A stretch of 64,000 nucleotides of DNA from Raphanus sativus (lineage: Eukaryota > Streptophyta > Magnoliopsida > Brassicales > Brassicaceae). The notes under the pieces are model-generated. The model worked only from the letters and a program-made list of their open reading frames with translations. It ran no database searches and was not told the origin of the DNA. Both the position numbers and the translations under genes were made by a program. The stretch lies in assembly GCF_000801105.2 (NCBI RefSeq), contig NC_079514.1, positions 9,672,001 through 9,736,000 on the forward strand, given 5' to 3'. Positions within the stretch are counted from its first letter, which is position 1. Each line of letters opens with the position of its first letter. Positions 11,726-24,399 of the stretch are shown here, in pieces.

Positions 11726-14396
11726 TCAAACCAAACCGTTACCATTTCCATTAGCATTGCCATTGCTCTTTCCATCTTCCTCCTCAATGAGTAAAAACTC
11801 TTTGCTCTTCTCCAGCTTCTCCATGACATGAGCTTCGAGACTGATCTCCACATCTATACTTATACCTCCAGCTTTCCCTTGGTACAGATACATCATCCCA
11901 TTAAACCGGTTGTTCGACCCGCTCCTAACCGTTTCCGGTTTCCCCCACCCGAAATCCACCTCGTAGACCTTGAACCTCGGCGAGCTCCCCACCGCCACGC
12001 AGTTCACTCCGGCGTCTTTGAACTGGAATATCTTCGGCGACTTCTCCCACTCCTCGTTCCGCGCGTCCACCACGCGCGCGTCGTGAGCCACGATCGCTTT
12101 CTGCACCACCGAAGCTCCGAACTCCGGCCCGTGCGCCGCCAGAAGCCCCGCCGCTGTCCCCGTGAAGATCGCCTGGATCATGTTCCCGAAGTACTCCTCC
12201 GGCATCGGAGGATCGACGCGGCGGCGGCAGTCGGCGAAGACGGTGAAGACAGTTATGTCTTCGGGTTTGAGCCCACGCGCGAGGGTGACGTGGCGCCAGA
12301 TGTGGGATGTGAGGGACTGGAAAGTGGAGAAAGGTTTTGAGCCGTCCGATGGGATGACCGAGTTGGTTCTTGACTTGATCGTGTGGATGGCGGAGTCTGA
12401 GAACCTGAAGACTTTCTCTACAAGCTGCGGCGGTTCCGCCGCATCATCCCCGGCGTTGGGGTCCTTTGGGGCAGTTAGGTCCAGCTTCACACGTGTGTCA
12501 CGCGCCTTCGCTCGGTCCAGGAAAGGTTGGGTCGAGATGGTTTTGGCCCCACGGCAGATCTCGGCCCATGAGCTCATGAAGTGCCATGTGGAAGTTCCGT
12601 CCAGGACTGCGTGATTGAAAGAGAGGCCCATTGCAAGCCCATCTTTAAGTTTAGTCACCTGTCTTGGTGACGCAAGTTAATGGATGAGTAAATTTTAAAT
12701 ATTTTAGTAGAAAATCTAAGTTTCTTTGAGACCAGAAAAGCAACAGAAACAATGACTACTCCAACCACCACACCTGTTTTCAAAAGCCTCTACATTAATT
12801 TCACATTAAATTCCGTAAAGAATTTAAATGAGCATCCGACACTGATTTAAAGTATTATATGCAAGTACGTAACGTATGTATAATATATACACAAACACAA
12901 GTCTCTACGTATGAATACAATATTACAATGCATGTTTGTAATTTATATGTATGCCTTAAGGTCGACAATATAATTGGTTGCAAGTCCCCGAACAATATAA
13001 TCCTAAGATAAATTAAGTGCGTTAAGTCGCTAACATCCATTGTATGTAGGTTTTCATTGATAACGACAATTAGATTCTGTATACTAATATTAAAGATACT
13101 TACGATTTGATTCGTAAACCTATAATTAAATTCTGAGTACTACTTGTTTTCTCGTACATGACTAGAGTCAAGATGACGTTGTCCCGGTACTTACCGGTTC
13201 GTAGTTACCATTAAAATGTTATTGGTCATGTCATTGAATGTTGTACTTAATGGGTGTGTTAGCTAAATTTATGTTTTTTTACTTAAAATTGCACATCCAA
13301 CCAATTGCAAAAGCATTTGAAAACTGAATATGTTGATTTATTGACTAAATTCTGACTCATTTTTGTAAGAGCTTCATAAGATATGAACATATACGTAGAC
13401 ATAGATAAAACATTGCCACAGATAAATAAGTGGGTATATCATAAGCATAACATATGCATGTCAAGCTGTCCATTTATATATGCATGTCACGAAAAGTTTT
13501 TAGGATATTTTCAACCTTACTTCATAATTTATTTTAAAATAGAATTTGGAATAATAAATATTCAAATCTCGTTGTATAATGGAGTAAACATAGAATTACT
13601 CTATAAATTGAATGGTCATTTATATTTTGGTTATTTTTTATTCTGTTTTTAAATATAATTAGAGTAAATCCAATTCTATTTTATAATTAAAAATAAAATT
13701 TTATATTGGAGACGCTATTAATAGCATAACATGCATTAAAATTCGACAAACATAACCAGTATAGATTATATTTACGAAATCAGTCAGACTCGCATAATTC
13801 AATACTAGTATTTTTCTGCGACCAAGATTTTTATATATATATTCTCTCTGTTTCAAGTGAGAATAAACAATATAAACAACAAATATACTAGCATTAGCAT
13901 ATATGGATATTGAATAATATGTATATTATTAAATAATTACCTGGATAACAAGAAGAGGCCTGCTAAGTCCTTCCAAATTCGAGATCCTGTTGTAAGGAAT
14001 CAACTCCTCAAGCTTGGCTGTCCCATCCTCAACCATGAGATCACCGACGCTGACGTCAGGAGCTTCAGCAACCAAGAACTCCACGCCGTTGATCTCTTCG
14101 TTGTCAGCATCATACTCAACTCGGAAGACCCCTTCGTCGTCCTTGGCCAGCTTACCGGCAAGCTGATAGAAGTCTTCGAGAACCGAACCCAAACCGTCCT
14201 TGAGCTTCTCCACGATATCGTTTTGGAAAGTGGGTTCCTCGAGATCTAGAGGGTTTTGGAACTTGTAAAGCAGAAACTTCTGGTTGTAGTAGAAAGCTAG
14301 GTAAGGAAGATCAAATGTGGTGAGCTGGAATTGTTGCTTCCCTAGTATTGGATTGTTTGGTTTCACATGTGTTTTGCTTGTTATCTTTATCTTCAT
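11726..14396 (-). CDS. DCR: BAHD acyltransferase, DCR/PEL3 type (cutin or cuticle acyltransferase)
   Basis: CoA-dependent acyltransferase of the BAHD family. Two exons, 13941-14396 and 11726-12658, separated by a 1282-bp AT-rich intron, join after codon 152 (LLVIQ/VTKLKDG) to give 462 residues, slightly shorter than the about 484 I recall for Arabidopsis DCR. The catalytic HXXXD motif is HAVLD (H168, D172) and the structural motif DFGWG is at 387-391. The N-terminus (MKIKITSKTHVKPNNP) and FQLTTFDLPYLAF fit this clade. DCR (At5g23940) is needed for cutin polyester and cuticular ridges, acting in the cytosol on 9(10),16-dihydroxypalmitate-type precursors. The tail ends in an Asn/Gly-rich low-complexity run (NGNANGNGNGLV). 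It lies next to the mTERF gene as in Arabidopsis, so orthology is likely. Confidence 0.9.
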
Positions 14397-14459
14397 AGTG
14401 ATACAAGATTTATCTAGCCTTTTTGATCAAATTGCTACTTTGATGATCACAAGAATATA

Positions 14460-16415
14460 ATCTTTTCGGTGAGATTGTAATGTGGTGTGGGTGTTGTGAA
14501 GTAAGAACTAAAGACTGTTTTTATAGAGACGTACAGTGTGTAGTTGGGTTAGGCATTTAAGGTTTCACAAAGTAGTTGAGATTCAACTAATGACTCAATT
14601 TAACTCACTCTCTTTAAATATATTTGCATGAATTGTTAAGGTAAGTTAATTAGGGTTTAGGTTAGACAGTAGATACAAAATTAAATTAAATTAAATGTAA
14701 TGATGCAATGTGTTTAAAGTTAACGCCGATAAAGATGGTAAAGAAGCTTAAAAGCAGTGGACCAGAGCAAACGGTTATTATGGGTCGTACCTGGATTTAC
14801 AAAGATCCTAAGCTGTCAAAAGTGGTGCATGGTCTTTTAATAGTCTGAGTTAGTTTTATGAAAGCACATCCTCTAAACTTTATTATGAGATACCCATTAC
14901 AGGTTTAACCGATAAGGGACTAAGGGTTCCTTTACCTTCTCTAAACATTACACATGTCAATCACTTTATTGGATTTAAAGGACTCTACTTCCCATATTGA
15001 AATAGTAGGTATGTCAGTGTGTGGAAATGTGGAAGCTGGAGGGTGACTTCTCCGGCTAATACAATCTTGTCTTCTCATTATTGTATGAAAATTACCCAAA
15101 TCAAGGATGCATAGTTTTGAAGAAGACAAACAGTCAACGACTGAATATTAAAACAAAGAAGAAAATACCCTAAACGTGATAAGTGATCTACTTAAATGCC
15201 ATTACCAGATTTATTCTCACCAAAAATGACATAGTTTAAAAAAAAAGTGATATGGCATAACTTAGTTATGATATATAATTTTGTTTATAATTGTTCACAT
15301 TTTTTTGTAGATTTTACAAATATGGTAAAAACTATTAATTCCTACATCAACTATTAAAGTAAATCTTTGCAAAAATTTATTTTATAAAATTTTTTAAAAT
15401 ATATATAGTAATGACTAATTATTTATTTATGTTTCTAAAATCTGCTAAACATTATTTGATAAGTGATTTGCTTAAATGTTATCAGTATATTCATTCTCAC
15501 AAAAAAAAAATATGACATGACTCTGAAAATTATGATATGACATCATTGAATTATGATATATATATTTTTCTATATAAATGTTCATATTTTTCGTAAGATT
15601 TATAAATATGGTAAAAATTATTAATTCCTACATCAACCATCAAAGTAAAACTTCTTTACAATTTTTTATCAAGATTTTTTGAAATATATAGTAATGACTA
15701 AATTTGGTATAAATATATATATATCAAAATTATTTGTAAGTGTGCCTTACAAATATAAAATTAAAAACAATACTATCAATTTTTTTCTGATAATAAATTG
15801 ATTAAAATAATTATTTAAATTTCTCAGTTCATGTAATAAATGAACAATGATTTTTAACCGGTTTAACCTATTTTAGTTACAAAAATAAATCCAAAATTTA
15901 TCAAAATTTATATATATAAATATAAATTTTAAAACTAGCGGATACTAGAAATATTTAAATAAATAGTCATTATCATATAAATAAAATATTATCCTTAGCA
16001 AATATAATTTTAAATTTTATCAAATATTAAATAAAATAGAATTAGAATAATTAAAATAAATGAAAAGAACAAGACTACATGTAATTATATTTATTTTTCA
16101 GATCTTAAAAATTAAATATAAAAATAATAATATAAAATGTTCAAATATTCTTGTTATACTAAAATAAAATTATATCCAAAATTGTTATATCTGTACATAG
16201 CACAGAAAAATTCTTAGTAATAAATAAATGTGTTAAAAGTTAATAAAAAAGGGTGTAAGAACATCTTCATCGTCATTCCATATTTTACTCTATTTATTCT
16301 ATAAGATGAAATAAAATATAGAGTATGGATGGAAATGCCCTAATCTGATGTGTTTATTTTTTCAGTCAATGCATAATTTTAAATTTGGATGATGACACTG
16401 ACAACATTGACACAG
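14460..16415. other. Intergenic AT-rich DNA upstream of the DCR-like gene
   Basis: The first ~200 bases left of 14600 should hold the DCR promoter. Beyond that the DNA is AT-rich with two diverged copies of one segment (near 15180-15420 and 15460-15700, sharing ATGACAT, GGTAAAAA and TTCCTACATCAAC). No coding signal. Confidence 0.5.
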
Positions 16416-16423
16416 TACACTAA

Positions 16424-16587
16424 CAGTGGCCGACAGAGGTTAAGACCGGTAGGGGCATCTGCCCGTCTATTTTGATTTTTACTTCACTAATTAAAACTAA
16501 ATTATATAATGTCTCATAATCTTATAACTATACACAATGAAAAAAATTGCTGTGCCCCGTCTAAATATAGGGCTAGATCCGCCCCTG
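16424..16587. mobile_element. hAT-type MITE with 8-bp target duplication
   Basis: 164-bp element flanked by TACACTAA (16416-16423 and 16588-16595). The right end reads AGATCCGCCCCTG, whose complement CAGGGGCGGATCT is a typical plant hAT terminal repeat; the left end CAGTGGCCGACAG is a diverged partner. No coding capacity. Confidence 0.8.
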
Positions 16588-17224
16588 TACACTAACCTTA
16601 GCTTCTGGTATTGATTGTGTGATGTGTTATGTTTGGCAATTTAAACAAGCATAAAAAATATATGATACGCACGAAGAAGTTTCAAAGAAGACTGGATTTA
16701 AGAAGTACAATATGTATTGTTAGAGATGTACTGCGCCATTGTTAAAAGGCCTGTGTACACTGTTTCAAAATTCGAATCAACACGTTCGATGATGTTGGAA
16801 TGAGATGAAATGATGTTTGAGAACTAATGTTGGATTTGCTCTATGCTTCTATCAATAGATGCATATCAAAAGAAATTCAAAAAAAAATTATATTGATTTG
16901 TATTTACTCGGTCCAAGTAATCTTTTAAGATCTATAAAACCCTTTTCAAACACGTCTATTTACTCGGTCCAAGTCATCTTTGGCCAGCGATGTAAAGCTT
17001 AGAAGATAGATGACTTTGACGTGTTGCTTCCAGTGTTCTGATTATTTCTGTTGTATTCTACGGACTTCCCCTTATCATAAGCATATCCCTAAGAAACAAT
17101 TCATTTTATTGGACGTTTCTGTTTTTATTTTATTGTTTTGCACATTTTCGGTTCTAAATCCAGATTTCTTTGCGAACTCTAATTAATACGTTTAAATTAT
17201 ATAGATTAACTAATAAGTAAAACA

Positions 17225-17545
17225 TAATTATGTTTTTGCGCGGAGGGGGTGGGGGAAGGTCAGCACATGATATCAAAGACATGTATTTTTTTTCTACTCG
17301 TTATTTTAGATTTAGTATCTTTTGGTAATTATGTTTCTACGGAACTGGGGAAGGGGGTGAGCGGGCCGGAACAGGATATCAAGAATAAGTATTTTTGTTA
17401 CGCTCATTTTTAACGAGAAATTTTTGGTTCACCCCTTAAAGTGAACCTAAAAATTTATTAACCAATAGAATTTAGTTATTTTAGATCCAATATCTTTTCA
17501 ATAATTATGTTTATGCCGGGGAGGAAGGAGGGTCATCACAGACTA
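17225..17545. repeat. Three imperfect G-rich tandem units, period about 110-160 bp
   Basis: Units share AATTATGTTT, then a G-rich island (GGAGGGGGTGGGGGAAGG; GGGGAAGGGGGTGAGCGGG; GGGGAGGAAGGAGGG), then a tail like CAGCACATGATATCAA. A fourth, degenerate unit may be the ATTATGTTG(n) at 17835. The islands could form G-quadruplexes. A short inverted repeat (GGTTCAC / GTGAACC near 17427-17448) lies between units 2 and 3. Confidence 0.55.
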
Positions 17546-17611
17546 TTAAGACTTCAGAAACAAAAAATCAAAAATTAGTTCAAAAATAATAATGTAGATA
17601 TAGTAGACATT

Positions 17612-17770
17612 TGGCGCTTAACCAAACACTCGTTTGATTTTGGATTATATAGAGCACCATCGGCTTAGCAAGCTTTTGGAACTATATGTGAATAAATTTT
17701 TTTCTTTGTTGTAAATACATACTAATAGACTATATATCAGCAATGTTGGTGGCTAGAAATGGCAATTGAC
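17612..17770. repeat. Local dispersed module, copy 1 (partial)
   Basis: Shares CACTCGTTTGATTTTGG, GAGCACCATCGGCTTAGCAA, GCTTTTGGAACTATATGTGA and CAATGTTGGTGGCTAGA with 19182-19330. Shorter parts recur at 20270, 29450 and 31120. Not assigned to any known element. Confidence 0.6.
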
Positions 17771-17842
17771 GCTTAATTAATACGTTTAAATTATATAGAT
17801 TAATTAATAAGCGAAACATAAAAGAACATGCATAATTATGTT

Positions 17843-17859
17843 GGGGGGGGGGGGGGGGG
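17843..17859 (+). repeat. Homopolymer of about 17 G
   Basis: An uninterrupted G run after TAATTATGTT, the same left flank as the G-rich units upstream. The exact length is uncertain in any assembly. Confidence 0.7.
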
Positions 17860-18915
17860 TTAAAACAACAACGAGAAGTATCCCGTCAGATTCTCGATGA
17901 AATCAATCAATGTTCCGTTTAGACGCAGCAGTGGTGGCGTACATCTCCGCTTGTTTCTCTTGCGGTTGTATTTTCCCAGTTTATTGGGGTTCTATCTTCG
18001 ATTAAGTCTGGTTTGGGTTTGGATGAGTACTTTTTAGGTTTGGGTTTGTTTTGTTAACCAAGCCCATTTTGGAATACTGGAAAATGGTGTAACAAACCAA
18101 AAAAGTAAGAAACCATAAAAAATTAATTGCAAATCCTTTTTCAAAAAAATAAAAATAAAAATAAATAAATTTCTACACACAGTAAAAATATCAATATGCA
18201 AACCAAACCAAATTGCCATTGTCGTCTTAATAGTCAAAATAATCAAAGGAAAATTCCTCAAAAAGACTTTTGAATGTTTTTATGATTAGAAAACACAGAG
18301 GTTATGTATACATATACATACTATGCATATATATACACAAATATTAAAAAAATTAAAAAGTAAAATTGATTTTCATTTTTATAAAACCAATGTTTTATTT
18401 GTAATTTTATTCATAAAATATTATTGTAAATTATTATTTTAAATTTTCTACCATAAGTTTTAAATTCTAAATTCTAATTTCCCAAATCATAAGACTTCAC
18501 TTTTTCAAAATCTAAACCATAGATCTAGATTGGTTTACCTTAAAGATACACATATATTGCACCTCTTTAATAAAATATATATTTTTAATTAGAATCGAAC
18601 ACCATTAATTAGAATATGTGTTTTTCCCACACATACGGACATAATCGTACAAATATTTATTGGTTTAAAAAACTAATATAATAAGTTATTATTTATATAC
18701 TCAAAATATTAAATCAAACATCAAGTTATTTTATATATAATAAAGTTTTCATCAAAATATAAATAAATATTATTCTGTTGAAATTTATAAACGTTCATAT
18801 GTTAGAAATATTTTAGATTTCTTATAAAATATTTTTGATTGATTGATATTTAGTTAAAATTATTTAATATCTTAATTCTTAAAAAATTTAATAGAAATAT
18901 TATTTACATATATCA

Positions 18916-18947
<32 letters not shown>

Positions 18948-19181
18948 GAATTATCTTACTAAAGATATTTTTATTTTTTTTAAGTTTAATTACATTAGTT
19001 TATGAGTAATTATCCAACATACATGTAAATTTAATATTATTAATGTAAAATTTGTTTTTAATTATATAATACATTATATATAAAAATTCACTAAAATTAT
19101 TATTAACTTTAACCACTCTAGCTTTTAACGTAAGATTTCAGAAAAAAATAACGGTTCATAAATAATAACGTAGATATGGTA

Positions 19182-19330
19182 GACAATTGACGCTTAGCTA
19201 AACACTCGTTTGATTTTGGATTATATAGAGCACCATCGGCTTGGCAAGCTTTTGGAACTATATGTGAATAAGTTTTTTTTGTTGTAACTACATAATATAC
19301 GAGATATCAGCAATGTTGGTGGCTAGAGAT
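19182..19330 (+). repeat. Local dispersed module, copy 2, running into an ORF
   Basis: Near-identical to 17612-17770. In this copy the shared sequence continues through the ATG of the orphan ORF at 19313. A 3' part of the module (CACCATTTTATTGAAGAA) follows the ORF at about 19800-19960. Confidence 0.6.
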
Positions 19331-19663
19331 GTCAATGGACAAATTATCCCGCAAGAACAGAGGATGACAACCTTGATACATACTGCTCATGATAAAGCGA
19401 TCGTTGTGAGATTGGATGCGTGTTTGAAAGAAATTTTAAAATATACAAGTTTGGATTGGGTTATTTCTAACGAAACCAAACATCTGAAGTTTTCAGGCAT
19501 CGAGCCTTTTGTGGCCAAGCCTTTGATGGCTGAAGACATCACCATGATAAAAGCTCTCACAAAGTGTAAGGAGTGTTGTGAATCAGATGTGAAGCAGAAG
19601 ACTCTAAACAGTTTATTGCCCGCATCAAGAATGGAAAACCAGTTTCAGAACTGCAAAATATAG
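19313..19663 (+). CDS. Hypothetical protein, 116 residues, unrecognised
   Basis: Open frame of 117 codons. I do not recognise a domain. Composition is protein-like (mixed charged and hydrophobic residues, low repeat content), with HDKAIVVRLDACLKEILKYT, a GIEPFVAKPLMAEDITMIKA segment and a paired-cysteine helix-like stretch KCKECCESD. No signal peptide or membrane segment. A truncated upstream copy (ATG context at about 17746) breaks off after a few codons. It may be one surviving exon of a decayed gene: there is a possible acceptor-like AG before it but no clear partner exon. Function unknown. Confidence 0.35.
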   Translation: MLVARDVNGQIIPQEQRMTTLIHTAHDKAIVVRLDACLKEILKYTSLDWVISNETKHLKFSGIEPFVAKPLMAEDITMIKALTKCKECCESDVKQKTLNSLLPASRMENQFQNCKI

Positions 19664-20249
19664 TTGCAGTCGATCTTTGGAATGGAAGCAAAGTGTTATA
19701 GTAAAGTAAGATGTTAATTCATTCGCCTAATTTTTAGACTTAAATGAAAGGTTTGTTGTGTTTAAAGAAATATTAGTTTCAGATTTTCAGTCTTTGTACA
19801 CTATTTTATTGAAGAAAAAACTATGTGATGGACATATTCGAAAGTAAAAATTGGTGAGCTGAGAACCGCTTACAAAATAGACCGATACTTTTCAAAAATA
19901 TAGATAAAACTTGAAGATCTGATTGACTATTGTGCCTGATAATTTGTTTAGACAATTTATTAGAGATAAAATATCCAAAATAAAAAAATTAACTTTAAGT
20001 AATATATAAAATGTTAGAAGCAATTCACGTACCACCAATTGATTTTATATATATTGGTCACAATCTTTTATATATAATGTTCACTGAATTAATTTCGTCC
20101 CTAATACAATCGCATTTATGTGAAATTATTTGGTTGACATATGTAACCGAATTATTTTAAAATACTTTTATATATACCACCATATTTTCGAAATCAGAGT
20201 GTTACGTAATGATCTTTAATCTAGAATGACATCATAACAGCGAAAAATA

Positions 20250-20600
20250 ACAAAGTTTCGTACATGAAAGATAATGACACATGCCTAGATTTTGAAACAC
20301 TCGTCTGATCTAAAGCACCGTTGGCTTGGCAAGCTCTTGGAAGTATATGTGTAAAAATTCTTTCTTCGTCATAATGATATGATATATCAATTTCAACCTT
20401 TGTACACCATTTTATTGAAGAAAAAAAAACATTCGAAAATAAAAAAACCTACTGAGAACCCGTTACAAAATATTAGGAATACTTCTAAAAAAATAAAATA
20501 AACTTGAAGAAGATTTGGTTGAACAACGTACCTGATAATTGGGTTAGATGTGTAGTTGTCGATGGAGAGGAGCCGATGCTCATGATTTTTTTTTCTCATC
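20250..20600. repeat. Local dispersed module, copy 3
   Basis: Carries both halves of the module: ACACTCGTCTGAT...GGCTTGGCAAGCTCTTGG (20300-20340), then CAACCTTTGTACACCATTTT (20394-20413) and CGATGCTCATGA (near 20573). Matches 29440-29840 over most of its length. Confidence 0.6.
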
Positions 20601-20787
20601 AGAAGTTACAGAAAATAATAAAAATAGTAATTAAACTATCAAATTTGAACTTTGGATATGTATTTCAAGATTAGATTTTTGATGTTTAGCTAATAAATTC
20701 GGTTGACAATGTTAAATGTGACTACTAATCTTGCATATTTAGGAAATGATAGATGGACCAATCTTAAATTAGATCAACTAGCCGGCA

Positions 20788-20875
20788 CGAGTTGGTTCAG
20801 TGGTGATTAATTAAAAGAGGTTTGATCCCAATACGAAAAACCGTCTGGGTTCGACTAGGGCATTTTCTTTTGTTG
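20788..20875 (+). mobile_element. Possible tRNA-derived SINE remnant
   Basis: GAGTTGGTTCAGTGGTGAT resembles a pol III box A, and GGGTTCGACTAGG about 50 bases later a box B. Ends and target duplication were not found. Confidence 0.4.
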
Positions 20876-20962
20876 GAAACGGTGGACCATCCACCCACAA
20901 CCATTTTTAATTTAAATTATATCGATTAAAATTGAATCGGATAACATGCATCAGATTTTTAT

Positions 20963-21055
20963 ATCATATTAAATTAGAGTTTTCAAAAGAAAAGTAAAAG
21001 TGGTTTGACATCATATTAAATTAGAGTTTTCAAAAGAAAAGTAAAAGTGGTTTGG
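20963..21055 (+). repeat. 47-bp tandem duplication
   Basis: Two near-perfect head-to-tail copies starting ATCATATTAAATTAGAG (20963 and 21010), about 150 bp upstream of the TPS21-like start, probably within its promoter. Confidence 0.85.
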
Positions 21056-21199
21056 CTAATTTTTCTTAAATATTAATTAATGTATTTCAAGTTGTGTTGT
21101 GATATTTTGTCCCTAATAGTCTCGAGTTCCTAGTATATATATAGTGCTCACTCGTTCTGGTAAAGCATTCTGAAACCACAAGTAATTGCTAACGTAAAC

Positions 21200-23692
21200 A
21201 TGAGCATGGAGAGCGGAGTCCACCGTCCACTAGCTGATTATTCAGCAAACATCTGGGAAGATCTCTTAACTCATTTCTCAAAGTCTGAGCTTGTACGTAT
21301 ATTTTTTCATGTTATTCAATTCAAGCATTACATTTATAACATGCATTAGCATCCTCAGCCGATTGTGAGTTGATTCACTCATGCATTCATATTTATCCAT
21401 TTCCATATAGGAATGTACTGCTACATTAAAAGAAAAGCATAGTACTCTAAAGGAGGTTGTGAAGAAATCGTTTATGGTTTCTAAAGTGAAACCGATGGAG
21501 AGCCTCATGTTCATCGACGCTCTATGTCGCCTTGGTGTCTCATATCACTTTGAGATAGACATCATACAGCAATTGGGAAATTTATTTGATAGTCCTGATT
21601 TTAATCCGTTGATACGACATGATGAATGCGATTTATACACTGTTGGGGTGATTTTCCAAGTTTTCAGGCAATTCGGGTTCAAACTTTCCGCTGATAATTA
21701 TTTATATTTCCTCTATTTCAAAATGATATTTATTCATTTTTTCATACATACTAGTAAAATATATAAAATTTTAATGATAAATGCATAACTTTTTGTGATT
21801 CTCTATTTCTTATAATTCTAAACCAATAAGCATTCAATAAATATAATTTTTTTTAAGTTTACAATTAACCATTAGTAGTTAATAAAAATACATTGAAAGT
21901 AGAAAAATGTATCCTTGTGAAACAATTTTTTCCTTTCTAAAACATGAATTATTATGAAATGGAGAATGTATTTTCAAATAAAATATATAAATGAAGAACA
22001 CTGCAAACTTTGGATGATTTTCATTTAACCCAAGTTAAATTTATACATATCAAGATGTGTTTGAGAAGTTCAAGGGCGAGGATGGAAAGTTTAAAGAACA
22101 CTTAGTGGCAGATGCAAGCGGTATATTAAGCTTGTATGAAGCTTCACAATGGAACACTCACGGAGAAGATATTATGGACGAAGCTCTCGCCTTTTCAAGC
22201 TGTCATTTGAAAGAAATTTCTTTTCAATCTATCCCCCAGAATCTTGCAGTACGCATCAAGAATGCTCTAAAGCATCCTTACCACAAAGGCATCTCAAGGA
22301 TAGAAACGAGGAGTTATATATCATACTATGAGGCAGAAGAGAAGCGTGACACAGTTTTACTTGAGTTTGCAAAGATAGATTTTAATATGCTCCAAAGGTT
22401 GCACCGCACAGAGCTTGCTTGCGTAACAAGGTACTATATGAGATGTGCTGCTAAACGCGTGTAAATGTATGTGTGACATGAAGTTGACCTTTTTTACCAT
22501 TACATTTTCAGGTGGTACGATGATATGGAAATCAAATCTAAAGTAACATACACGAGGCATCGTATAGCAGAGGCGTACTTGTGGGCACTTGGCGCATATT
22601 TCGAGCCTCAATATTCTCAAGGACGAGTTACATTAGCTATTGCAATAATCATATTCACTCTGCTTGATGATACGTATGATGCGTATGGTACAATGGAGGA
22701 ACTTGAGATTTTCACAGATGCAATGGAAAAGTACTCGAATTGCAAAAAAATTAAAATACAAACTATGCACTATAGAATTTTAATTTTCCTTATGGCTATG
22801 ATTTATACGATATGGTTGGCTTTAATAGGTGGCTTCCCGCTCCGCCTAACATGATACCTGAGAGCATGAAATACGTGTACCGTGTCACGGTAGATTTCTA
22901 TGACAAACTTGAAGAGGAACTTGAGAACGAAGGAAGGTCAGGCTGTGGCTTCCATCTTAAGAAAGCAGTTAAGACCGCAAGAATCAACCTTCAATATCAT
23001 TTTGTTTCGTATATATATATATATTCAGACCTAATGAATTATTTACAATCAGTTGAAGACAACGGCGAATGGATATATGCGAGAGGCAAAGTGGTTGAAA
23101 GAAGATTACACTGCTACATTTGACGAGTATAAAGAGAATGGGCTATTGACTTCCGGTTACTATCCCTTGATTGCAATGACATTCGCGAGAATGGGAGATG
23201 TCGCAAATCTTGATGCTTTTGAATGGTTAAGCTCAAACCCTAAAATTAGGGCAGCTTCTGAGATTATCGGTCGATACACTGATGACATTTCTAGCTATGA
23301 CGTGAGTAATTAATGTTTCATTGTTAGAGTTTGTATAGTCCTAGCTGTATATATATGTTTCTCAAATGGAATACATTTGACAAATATATTATGGTTTGCA
23401 GTTTGAACGAACAAGGGAGCATGTAGCAACGGGTATTGACTGCTATATGAAGCAGTTTGGTGTTTCGAAGGAGCAAGCAGTGGAAGGAATAAATATCATG
23501 CTTTCTGATGCATGGAAAGACCTGAACCAAGGGCTAATGAGGCCTCATTCATGTCCTTTCCCTCTTTTGATGCGAATTTTTAACCTATCCCGTGTCGTCG
23601 ATGTATTCTACAGGTACAAAGATTGTTACACCCACCCTGAGTTCCTAAAAGAGCACATAGTCTCCTTGTTCATTGAAGACATACCCATTTAA
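21200..23692 (+). CDS. TPS21: TPS21-type sesquiterpene synthase, copy 1, with a defective intron 2 donor
   Basis: Class I terpene synthase (TPS-a) making sesquiterpenes from farnesyl diphosphate in the cytosol; Arabidopsis TPS21 makes (E)-beta-caryophyllene and alpha-humulene. Seven exons join to 549 residues: 21200-21292, 21411-21693, 22055-22430, 22512-22730, 22829-22967, 23053-23301, 23402-23692. N-terminal RP-x8-W (R9, P10, W19) without transit peptide, metal-binding DDTYD at 303-307, NSE/DTE-type motif DDISSYDFE at 447-455, C-terminus IEDIPI. A TATA box lies near 21135. Oddity: intron 2 starts GCTG/ATAATT, where the second gene copy has GCTG/GTAATT, so the donor GT is AT. Without splicing, translation stops at 21786-21788. 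An alternative donor (A/GTAAAA near 21755) would keep frame but add about 21 hydrophobic residues. No other lesion seen. Possibly a recent null. Confidence 0.85.
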
Positions 23693-24399
23693 AAACATCA
23701 TTGTGATTGTTCCTATCTATGGAGTCATGCATCACAAAATAATAATCAAATAAATTTCTCGACACTTACCGTGTCGCCCTCAACATATATCATATATGCC
23801 ATTTGTATTTCCGTTGTGTGTGTGTGATTTCTTTGAATAAAATTGTATGTGTGGTTGTAATGCTTTTTTATAATATGCCATGTGTGGTTGTAATGCTGGT
23901 AGTACATCCATTTCTATTTCTATTTTACTTGTATTTATGTTGGTTAATCCATTTGTGTTTGAATAATTATTTGCATGAGTTGATTTCTTTTCTTTTTTTT
24001 TTATAACTCAGCGGGGAAATTACGAAAAAGGTAATTTTTGAAGTCAAATGATCATATTGAGGCAAAAATAACATTAAAATGTTCTGATTTTAAGTAATTT
24101 GGATTATGAGATAAATGGTTATTGTTATTTATGAGATGAGTGCTTTCTCCGTTGGTGTTCTTGTATGCCCAAAAACAAACTGAAACGTGTACTGTTTCGT
24201 ATGAGAACAACTCTAGTTTTAGGGAAAATTTTTCAAAACTAAAAAAGACAATAACAGCTACGATTTACAAAGTCCTGTGGCTTCAGAATAAAAATTCAAA
24301 ACTAAAAAGACAATAACAGTTACGATTAACAAAGTTCTGTGGCTTCAGAATCCTCTATGCATGATGTCCGTTACACCAATCTTAAACCTGTTCAAAGAT

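Noticed and set aside
21694..22054. Reading TPS21 copy 1 intron 2 as a U12-type AT-AC intron
   Set aside because: The donor lacks the ATATCCTT consensus, the acceptor is AG, and the paralogue has an ordinary GT donor; a point mutation is simpler.
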